Positions 58,176 to 64,000 of a stretch of 64,000 nt of DNA are shown one piece after another. This stretch comes from Synechococcus sp. PCC 7336 (GTDB lineage: Bacteria > Cyanobacteriota > Cyanobacteriia > Thermostichales > PCC-7336): the NCBI RefSeq assembly GCF_000332275.1, contig NZ_CM001776.1, positions 1,163,268 through 1,227,267 of the forward strand, read 5' to 3'. Both the position numbers and the translations under genes were made by a program. The notes beneath the pieces are model-generated. The model was given only the letters and a program-made list of their open reading frames with translations. It was not told where the DNA came from and searched no databases. The stretch's first letter is position 1. The number at the start of each line of letters is the position of its first letter.

Positions 58176-58475
58176 ATGTCTACTCCAACTCAGAACCCTC
58201 AAGACCCATCGACTGGCACCAAAGATGCCTATAGCAAACCCGCCAGTGGTTTATTTTGTCTGCTCGGCCCCGGCGGTCGCATCGCTGGCAATGCTGAAGG
58301 AAAAGTCTGCTGCTTTGAGTCAGAAGCTGAAGCAGAGGAATTTCTCCAAACCCATCCCGAACTCAGCGAACAGCTCAGCGTCCAGGAAGTCTTCGTCAAA
58401 GGCGAAGTGCATGGCTGGGAGCAAGTACCGGCAGAAACCGTAGAAGAACGCAGCCTGAAAGAGTTGGATTCGTAA
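58176..58475 (+). CDS. Small hypothetical cyanobacterial protein
   Basis: A 99-aa protein from the ATG at 58176 (MSTPTQNPQDPSTGTKD); an upstream ATG at 58158 is possible. The sequence is soluble and acidic, with ASGLFCLLGPGGRIAGNAEG and FESEAEAEEFLQTHPEL. I recognise no family and see no signal. It ends 10 bp before the dnaN stop, in convergent orientation. Confidence 0.65.
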   Translation: MSTPTQNPQDPSTGTKDAYSKPASGLFCLLGPGGRIAGNAEGKVCCFESEAEAEEFLQTHPELSEQLSVQEVFVKGEVHGWEQVPAETVEERSLKELDS

Positions 58476-58485
58476 ATGCCCGCCA

Positions 58486-59637
58486 TTAGGGTCGAATCTG
58501 CACCGGCATAACCAAATACTTCACCTTCTCAGCCCCTAAAGGTTCCATAACGGCGGGCTGAGTCTGCCCGTTCATCTGTAGCTTGACCTCGGCAGCATTA
58601 AACACCTTCAAGGCATCGAGCAGATATCTGACATTGAAGGCAATCTCCAGATCTTCCCCCGAGAACTGCAGTGGCAGCGATTCTTGTCCGCCTCCCACAT
58701 CTGGCGCTTCCGCTTCGATATTGACTGTTTGGTCGGCCATCGAAAACTGAAACTTCAAAATATCGTTCTTCTCCGCCGCAAACACAGCGATGCGCTCTAG
58801 CACCGAGATCAGTTCTCGGCGATCGAGGGTTGCCAAGCGTTCGAATTGCTGGGGAATGAGTTGGGCATAATTGGGATACTGGCCGTCCAGCAAGCGGCTG
58901 GTTATCGTAATATCGGGCAGCCGCACTACCACCTGCGAGCGATCGAACTGCAGCTTGAGAGTTGGAATTGCTTGGCTGGACAGCACGCTTTCTAATTCTT
59001 TGAGAGTGCGGGCAGGAATCGTAAACTCTAGACCGTCAGATCCGCGAACGGGATTTTCATCCGCTTCAGTTTCATCCGCTTCTCCCATCACCTGGATAGT
59101 CGCTAACCGGTGGCCGTCAGTCGCGGCAAATTCTAATCCCTCCGCAGTCGACTTCACATGAACGCCAGTCAAAACCTGCTTAGTCTCGTCGCTCGCAGCA
59201 GCAAATAATGTACTGCCAATCCCGGCCAAGAGGTCGTCAACTGCAAGTTCCTCGATCTCCCCTTCGATCTCGGGTAATTCAGGAAATTCGTTCGGATCGG
59301 CTCCCCGGATCTGGTATTCCCCCGCAAGGCAGGAGAGCGTGGCTGGCGCATCGAGGTCCGGTTGGGACAGGGTCAAATCCGCATTGGGGAGACGGGGCAC
59401 AATATCTTTGAGTAAGCGAGCGGGCAAAGCCGCTCGTCCTCCTTCCAGCACTTGCGCTTCAAATTGAGTACGAATGCCTAAACTTAGATCGAACGCCGTG
59501 AGGGCTAGCGTGTTTGCTGCAGGATCGGCTTCCAGCAAGATATTGGCCAAAATAGGCGAATTGGGGCGACTGCTCACCGCTCGACTGACAAAAGCAATGT
59601 GCTGACTGAGCTCTGCTTGAGAACAAACCAATTGCAT
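58486..59637 (-). CDS. dnaN: DNA polymerase III beta sliding clamp
   Basis: A 383-aa clamp subunit. The three-domain repeat is visible, with LANILLEADPAANTLALTAFD (domain 1), GVHVKSTAEGLEFAATDGHR (domain 2) and FNVRYLLDALKVFNAAEVKL (domain 3), ending in the typical KYLVMPVQIRP. It holds the replicase and repair polymerases on DNA. It lies on the same strand as dnaA and directly downstream of the origin region. The start is MQLVCSQAELSQHI at 59637. Confidence 0.96.
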   Translation of the reverse strand: MQLVCSQAELSQHIAFVSRAVSSRPNSPILANILLEADPAANTLALTAFDLSLGIRTQFEAQVLEGGRAALPARLLKDIVPRLPNADLTLSQPDLDAPATLSCLAGEYQIRGADPNEFPELPEIEGEIEELAVDDLLAGIGSTLFAAASDETKQVLTGVHVKSTAEGLEFAATDGHRLATIQVMGEADETEADENPVRGSDGLEFTIPARTLKELESVLSSQAIPTLKLQFDRSQVVVRLPDITITSRLLDGQYPNYAQLIPQQFERLATLDRRELISVLERIAVFAAEKNDILKFQFSMADQTVNIEAEAPDVGGGQESLPLQFSGEDLEIAFNVRYLLDALKVFNAAEVKLQMNGQTQPAVMEPLGAEKVKYLVMPVQIRP

Positions 59638-59835
59638 GGATAAATCCCGACTCGAAAAGCAGCGATGTGGAGTGCCAGCCGAAGCATCGATTGGCTAGAG
59701 GCGGCTGGGGGCAACGGCGACAGCGCCTCGGCTCGCTCCGGGCACAGCCATCCTAGCACCCGGGATTGGCATTTCTCGTCCCTGCTCCAGCTCAAAAGTT
59801 TTTTTGCATCTCCTTGCCCGCTCTCTATCTACTGT

Positions 59836-60230
59836 CTTTCTTTTAAATATTTAAACTAGTAGTAGTAGAGGCTGTGGAAACTGTGGAGAAAACTGGGGAT
59901 CGCTCTCCCCAGCGGCGATCGGGCTCAATTTTGCCTGTGGAAAGTCCTGTGCAAAAATACCCCACTTTTCCACAGGGTATTTTTACTTACTCAAATACTC
60001 CACAGGTTTTCCACAAGTTTTCCACAGAAAAGAGAAGTTTTGCACAGGTTTCCCACAGGGGTAATGCGATCGGACGATCGCAGATTAACGAAAAGATACA
60101 TACAATCAGTGTCTGTAAGCGAGATATCTTGACATATCACCCTAGATATGGAAAGTCCGAAAAGTTGGCTCGAAGATTGCCTCCAGTGGCCCCTTGCAGT
60201 TTTCCACAGGTTTCCACAGGCTTTCCCCAT
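59836..60230. other. oriC: Chromosomal replication origin (oriC) between dnaA and dnaN
   Basis: The 675-bp gap between dnaA and dnaN is gene-free and packed with DnaA boxes. TTTTCCACA matches occur at 59966-59974, 60007-60015, 60018-60026 and 60200-60208. Near matches are GTTTCCACA (60210-60218), TTTCCCACA (60049-60057), TTTTGCACA (60038-60046) and TACTCCACA (59996-60004). Inverted copies are TGTGGAAAC (59873-59881), TGTGGAGAA (59882-59890), TGTGGAAAG (59936-59944) and TGTGCAAAA (59949-59957). Read on the minus strand, the two tandem boxes at 59890-59873 are followed by a short GC spacer, then CTACTACTACTA (59868-59857, a DnaA-trio tract), then the AT-rich stretch at 59839-59855. This is the layout of the B. 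subtilis unwinding element and gives the probable site of strand opening. Confidence 0.88.
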
Positions 60231-60312
60231 TTTTGCAGTCACAATTGAGGTGAAATCCAAGTGGGGTAATGGGTTTAGAGAAGCTTAAGTTTGGATTAAG
60301 GTCATTATCCTA

Positions 60313-61692
60313 CTACGGGGTATTGGCTGCAATGCGCAGGCGATCGCCTAACTGCTGGATTTGGCGTGCCAATTGAGGATCTTTTTTCTGCATTTGGGCT
60401 ACTTTTTCGCAGCTGTAGATTACTGTGGTATGGTCCTTGCCCCCGAAAGCTTCGCCGATTTTAGGCAGGCTCAGATCGGTGTAGTGGCGCATCAGGAACA
60501 TGGCGACTTGGCGAGCTTGACTGATTTCTCGCTTGCGGGAGTTGCCCTTCAGATCGGCCTCTGAGAGTTTGTATTCCTCGCAGATCGTCTCTATGACGAC
60601 GTTAGGGGTGACCTCGCGAGACTTGGTGGGGGGATTGAGAATGGGGTCGATATTCTCCACCGCCATTGCCAATCCAGAGATGGACACAAAGGCCACGGCT
60701 CGAATCAGCGCCCCTTCCAATTCTCGAATGTTGTTGGTATAGCGGGAAGCAATATATTCGATCACCTCCGGCGGGAGGTGCATGCCTTCATATTCCGCTT
60801 TCTTCTGCAGAATCGCCATGCGGGTTTCGATATCGGGAGATTGGATTTCGGCAATCAACCCCATCGAAAACCGAGAACAGAGCCTCTCTTGCAGTCGGGG
60901 AATTAGGTGAGGGGAGCGATCGGAGCAGAGGACGATTTGCTTGCCGCGCTCGTGCAGGGTGTTGAAGGTATGGAAAAACTCTTCTTGGGTGTATTCTTTG
61001 CCTTCAATGAATTGAATGTCGTCCACCATTAGAATATCGACATCGCGATAGTGCTCCCGAAACGCCTGCATACTGTCGCGGCGGATTGCGTCGATTAAGT
61101 CATTGGTAAAGCGCTCGGTGGAAACGTAGAAGATTTTGGTGTTGGGGTCGCTCTCCAAGCGATATTGGCCGATTGCCTGCATGAGGTGGGTTTTGCCCAG
61201 CCCGACGCCGCCGCACAGAAATAAGGGATTGTAGGCCCTGCCCGGCATCTCTGCCACGGCTAGAGCGGCGGCATGGGCCATGCGGTTATTCGAGCCCACC
61301 ACAAAGCGGGAGAAGGTGTATTTGGGGTTGAGTTCGACGGCGCGCGTTCGAGTGGTGGTGGGTTTGGCTTCGAGGACAGGCAAAGGTGGAGCAACTGGCG
61401 CACTCGGCAGGTCGGCGGGTTCTCCCTTGCCGTTGCTCTCTCCACTGGAGACTGAGATGGCAATTTCTAGGGGGCTGCCCACAATGCCTTCGACGACGGT
61501 GGCAATGGTGGTGACGTAATTCTTTTGCAGCCAATTGCGGGCAAAGGTGTTGGGGGTTTGGATCGTCAGACAGTGCTCGGTGAGGGATTCTGCCCGAGCA
61601 GTTTTAATCCAAGTCTCGAATGTCGGCCGACTGAGCTGCACCTGAAGGTGGCTTAGAACTTGGTCCCAGAGCTGTTCGGCAGACAAAGTCAC
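60313..61692 (-). CDS. dnaA: Chromosomal replication initiator DnaA
   Basis: A 459-aa AAA+ protein from the GTG at 61692, where the translation becomes [20 protein letters not shown], the usual start of domain I. The frame is open to an ATG at 61788, which would add 32 unconserved residues; no strong ribosome site decides. Domain III has Walker [18 protein letters not shown], Walker [14 protein letters not shown] and the sensor/Arg finger region. Domain IV ends with the signature [15 protein letters not shown]. It binds the boxes in the downstream gap and opens the origin. A DnaA box at 61878-61886 lies upstream, consistent with autoregulation. Confidence 0.97.
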   Translation of the reverse strand: MTLSAEQLWDQVLSHLQVQLSRPTFETWIKTARAESLTEHCLTIQTPNTFARNWLQKNYVTTIATVVEGIVGSPLEIAISVSSGESNGKGEPADLPSAPVAPPLPVLEAKPTTTRTRAVELNPKYTFSRFVVGSNNRMAHAAALAVAEMPGRAYNPLFLCGGVGLGKTHLMQAIGQYRLESDPNTKIFYVSTERFTNDLIDAIRRDSMQAFREHYRDVDILMVDDIQFIEGKEYTQEEFFHTFNTLHERGKQIVLCSDRSPHLIPRLQERLCSRFSMGLIAEIQSPDIETRMAILQKKAEYEGMHLPPEVIEYIASRYTNNIRELEGALIRAVAFVSISGLAMAVENIDPILNPPTKSREVTPNVVIETICEEYKLSEADLKGNSRKREISQARQVAMFLMRHYTDLSLPKIGEAFGGKDHTTVIYSCEKVAQMQKKDPQLARQIQQLGDRLRIAANTP

Positions 61693-62008
61693 GAGGTTAT
61701 TGGCTCTTGCAAACGACAGAGCGGTGGAGGGATTGCCTCGACCCAGACAGGATTTCAATCTCCTGGATAGATAGCATATCAGACTCATTCGGAAGGGGCT
61801 GATGGTTCGATCGATGCTGGTTGTTCGATCGAACTAGAGATTTGAGGGTTGGTTCGCAGTCGAACTCAGGCATAGTTTGTGGAAAAGGCTGAAAGTTCGT
61901 TACAATATTGAGCCTGCCAGTACTCCGCTCTGCCGAAGTCGAGCTGCGAACCCATTCGGGGGCGGTCCCCTCAAGTGCTGCTGGAGAAGTGACCCATAAG
62001 GATAGATC
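61693..62008. promoter_or_regulatory. Divergent control region between dnaA and rpmH, with a DnaA box
   Basis: No gene lies here unless the longer dnaA start is used. TGTGGAAAA at 61878-61886 is a DnaA box upstream of dnaA. Direct GTTCGATCGA-type motifs recur around 61806-61835. A divergent promoter pair must be present, but I could not fix the -10 elements. Confidence 0.55.
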
Positions 62009-62146
62009 GTGACTAAGCGTACTTTAGGTGGGACGAACCGCAAGCGCCTTCGCGTTTCTGGGTTTCGTGCCCGTATGAGAACCCCCGGTGGCCGTCGCGT
62101 CATTCGCCGCCGCAGAGCCAGAGGTCGCGCTCGTTTGGGTGCGTAA
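62009..62146 (+). CDS. rpmH: 50S ribosomal protein L34
   Basis: A 45-aa protein from a GTG at 62009: [20 protein letters not shown] and so on to [11 protein letters not shown]. It is extremely basic, as bL34 is, with the conserved 'TxxGTxRKRxRxSGFRxRMxTxxGRxVI' pattern. Divergent from dnaA, and first gene of the conserved run with rnpA and yidC. The rnpA start is five bases after its stop. Confidence 0.95.
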   Translation: MTKRTLGGTNRKRLRVSGFRARMRTPGGRRVIRRRRARGRARLGA

Positions 62147-62151
62147 CGCCT

Positions 62152-62694
62152 GTGCTGCCGCGATCGCACCGGCTGCGCTATCGACCGGCATTCGATACGA
62201 TCTATCGTCGCGGGCGTTGCTATCGCGGCCAACTTTTGACATTGCGAGCGTGGCAAGTACGATCGCGCCATTCCCGCAGTCGCTCCAGTTCTCAGTATGC
62301 CGAGCTGCCAACTTCGGCGCGTCCCACTCAATGGGCGGTAGTGGTCAGTAAAAAAGTCAGTAAAAGAGCAGTCGATCGCAATCGCATCAAACGGCGTATC
62401 CGCGCTCAAATTCAGCAGTTTCTGCCGCTGGTGTCGCCAGACTGGCTGGCGATCGTGACGGCCAATCGAGCGCGGAGTTCAGAACGAGCAGCACCAATTT
62501 TGACCTGCCCGATCGCCCAACTCCAGGCAGAGCTCCAGCAGCTCTTGCTGCAAGCGGGCTTGCTGCTCGCAGCTCCCGACTCGACCGATAGCGCAGTTTC
62601 CACAGTTGGGAATTCTGTGGAAAACTCCAGAAAGCCTTTTGCTGTGGGGGACTGCGAGCCGCCGATGGTGGGGGAGGGGGCGATCGCCCCATAA
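62152..62694 (+). CDS. rnpA: Ribonuclease P protein component
   Basis: A 180-aa protein from the GTG at 62152 (MLPRSHRLRYRPAFDTIYRR). It shows the RNR motif (SKKVSKRAVDRNRIKRRIRA), which contacts the catalytic RNA during 5' maturation of tRNAs. The family is usually about 110-130 aa. Here the last 45 or so residues are an unconserved tail (LLAAPDSTDSAVSTVGNSVE and on). The tail's DNA contains an inverted pair of DnaA-box-like sequences at 62596-62604 and 62616-62624. Confidence 0.93.
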   Translation: MLPRSHRLRYRPAFDTIYRRGRCYRGQLLTLRAWQVRSRHSRSRSSSQYAELPTSARPTQWAVVVSKKVSKRAVDRNRIKRRIRAQIQQFLPLVSPDWLAIVTANRARSSERAAPILTCPIAQLQAELQQLLLQAGLLLAAPDSTDSAVSTVGNSVENSRKPFAVGDCEPPMVGEGAIAP

Positions 62695-62727
62695 AATGGA
62701 TTTAGAGTTTTTTTAGAATTCGACGGT

Positions 62728-63138
62728 ATGGCCAGCAAAACAGAAGAGGTTTTTTTTGAGGGTAAACCTCACATTGGCGATCTGATTGGCAATACGCTGT
62801 TGGGGGCGACGATTGTTGGCCTGCCGCTATTTATCGGTTCCCTCACCCGCCGTCTTTGGGTGAATTACCGCATTACCAATCGTCGCGTGACGGTGATTGG
62901 TGGCTGGCTGAGCCGCGATCGCTCCGATATTATCTATAAGGAAATCGCTAAAGTGGCGAGTGTGCCGAGGGGAATTGGTGCTTGGGGGGATATTGTGTTG
63001 ACCCTGAAGGATGGCAGCCGCTTGGAAATGCGATCGGTACCTGAGTTTCGTAAAGTGACGGACTACATTCTGGAGAAAATTGACGATAGGGCCCGTCAGG
63101 TGAGCGGTCCCGCTGGAGAAAAGCGCTCTCGGACTTAG
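62728..63138 (+). CDS. PH-domain membrane protein
   Basis: A 136-aa protein with a hydrophobic segment near residues 18-40 (LIGNTLLGATIVGLPLFIG) and a bacterial PH-like domain (about 47-120: VNYRITNRRVTVIGGWLSRD, VPRGIGAWGDIVLTLKDGS). In cyanobacteria a gene of this type commonly lies between rnpA and yidC, as here, suggesting a role linked to membrane insertion, but none is proven. Confidence 0.85.
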   Translation: MASKTEEVFFEGKPHIGDLIGNTLLGATIVGLPLFIGSLTRRLWVNYRITNRRVTVIGGWLSRDRSDIIYKEIAKVASVPRGIGAWGDIVLTLKDGSRLEMRSVPEFRKVTDYILEKIDDRARQVSGPAGEKRSRT

Positions 63139-63332
63139 AGCTCGCCCCTATTTAAGGCGCGATCGCTTGCAGCATGTGGCTGGTTCGTCGGCTCAGTCGT
63201 CCCCGACATGCCCCGGCAGAGAGTCCTGACTGCGATCGCGATAAAATTGCGGTCCGATTCTTGCGAGTCGGACTCCGAGTGGCTGGCAAAACCCACTACA
63301 ATGTAAACCAAACGTTACCAAACGAGACCCGC

Positions 63333-64000
63333 ATGGACTTTGGCATCGGCTTTCTTTCCAACAACGTCATGCTGCCGATTCTGGACTTTTTCTACGGAAT
63401 CTTGCCCAGCTACGGACTCGCCATCATTTTCTTGACCCTCGTGATCCGCTTGGCGCTATTCCCTCTCAATGCGGGTTCCATTCGGAATATGCGCAAGATG
63501 AAAGTGGCTCAGCCCCTGATGCAAAAGAAGCTGAAGGAGGCGCAAGAGAAATACGCCGACGATCCGGTCAAAATGCGGGAAGCTCAATCCGAGCTCTACC
63601 AAGAATTTGGCAATCCTTTGGGGGGCTGCTTTCCACTCCTGCTGCAAATGCCAGTTCTGTTCGCGCTGTTTGCCACCCTAAAGGGCTCGCCGTTTGCAGA
63701 TGTGCCCTTCGATATCAACCTGCAAATATTGCCCGCAGAGTTGAGTGCTGAAGTGGTACCTGCCCCCGTTAGCACCAAGCCTAAAAATCTCTTTTTCAAC
63801 GACTCCGTACATCGTCCGGTGGTGCTGACTGCCCCGATTGGCCAAAAAATTGCCGTGGGAGACAGGACTCAGCTGCAATTACAAAGTGTGCAGGGACGGG
63901 CGTTTGCCGATCTAGTGCGGGAATACCACACTGATGGCGAGATTTCCCTCATTCCTAACTGGCAAATTACGAAAGGGGAAGAGCGGGCCCAGCTGACCTC
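63333..64000 (+). CDS. yidC: Membrane protein insertase YidC/Oxa1 (partial, cut by window end)
   Basis: The first 222 codons are visible from the ATG at 63333 (MDFGIGFLSNNVMLPILDFF). The first conserved membrane segment (YGLAIIFLTLVIRLALFPLN, with the family Arg) is followed by a charged cytoplasmic loop (KMKVAQPLMQKKLKEAQEKY) and the second segment (GGCFPLLLQMPVLFALFATL). The frame remains open at position 64000, so the stop lies outside. It inserts membrane and thylakoid proteins. The order rpmH-rnpA-PH-yidC is conserved. Confidence 0.94.
   Translation, partial: MDFGIGFLSNNVMLPILDFFYGILPSYGLAIIFLTLVIRLALFPLNAGSIRNMRKMKVAQPLMQKKLKEAQEKYADDPVKMREAQSELYQEFGNPLGGCFPLLLQMPVLFALFATLKGSPFADVPFDINLQILPAELSAEVVPAPVSTKPKNLFFNDSVHRPVVLTAPIGQKIAVGDRTQLQLQSVQGRAFADLVREYHTDGEISLIPNWQITKGEERAQLT

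Noticed and set aside
61693-61788. 32-residue N-terminal extension of DnaA
   Set aside because: The extension [14 protein letters not shown] does not resemble DnaA domain I; the GTG at 61692 fits better, though no strong ribosome site settles it.
63139-63332. GTCCGATTCTTGCGAGTCGGAC hairpin-like text before yidC as a tRNA or yidD remnant
   Set aside because: No tRNA arms or CCA-type layout and no YidD frame; it is only a short inverted repeat.

Overview
The window is chromosomal DNA of a cyanobacterium. The palindrome GCGATCGC (HIP1) and its core CGATCG recur through most of it. Typically cyanobacterial genes are present: ycf46, a glcE-glcF glycolate dehydrogenase pair, a pilB-pilT-pilC cluster, a radical SAM protein of the photosystem II high-light type, and two DUF6888/DUF6887 pairs. 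I cannot name the species; a unicellular Synechococcus-like lineage is a guess. No tRNA, rRNA or CRISPR array was seen.

Positions 1-18500 are an accessory island. Its core is a giant RHS/YD-repeat polymorphic toxin (17600 to 6195, minus strand, 3801 aa). It ends in a short C-terminal tip that looks like an ADP-ribosyltransferase, and a candidate immunity gene follows 29 bp downstream. Further downstream on the same strand lies a compact mobile-element-like block: a divergent XRE regulator with a DUF6888/DUF6887 pair, a 961-aa CHC2/TOPRIM/AAA+ primase-helicase and a tyrosine recombinase. Beyond it the window opens in a second, displaced copy of the RHS core end. Positions 1-136 are identical to 6979-7114. 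This direct repeat brackets the tip, the immunity gene and the mobile block, so recombination across it would swap the toxin tip and delete 6,978 bp.

Positions 18500-33100 carry exported and cell-envelope functions: an unknown acidic protein, a GH9 cellulase with two CBM2-like domains, an M3 oligopeptidase, a DUF1800/DUF1501 exported pair, the radical SAM protein, an FtsQ/POTRA protein, a three-domain deacetylase / phosphodiester glycosidase / peptidoglycan-binding protein, and a metallophosphoesterase.

Positions 33100-58500 are housekeeping: rplS, glcE-glcF, a methyltransferase, the second DUF6888/DUF6887 pair, a CPBP protease, clpS, cdsA, mutY, a Uma2 protein, pdxJ, ycf46, cysE, a CGFS glutaredoxin, hemE, pilC-pilT-pilB, a GalM-like epimerase, a nucleoside deoxyribosyltransferase-like protein, recA, tsaE and a HAD hydrolase.

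Positions 58486-64000 are the replication-origin region, in the order dnaN - oriC - dnaA - rpmH - rnpA - PH-domain protein - yidC (cut by the window end). The dnaA-dnaN gap holds about a dozen DnaA boxes. It also has an unwinding site laid out as in Bacillus subtilis: tandem boxes, a short GC spacer, a CTACTACTACTA trio tract, then an AT-rich segment.
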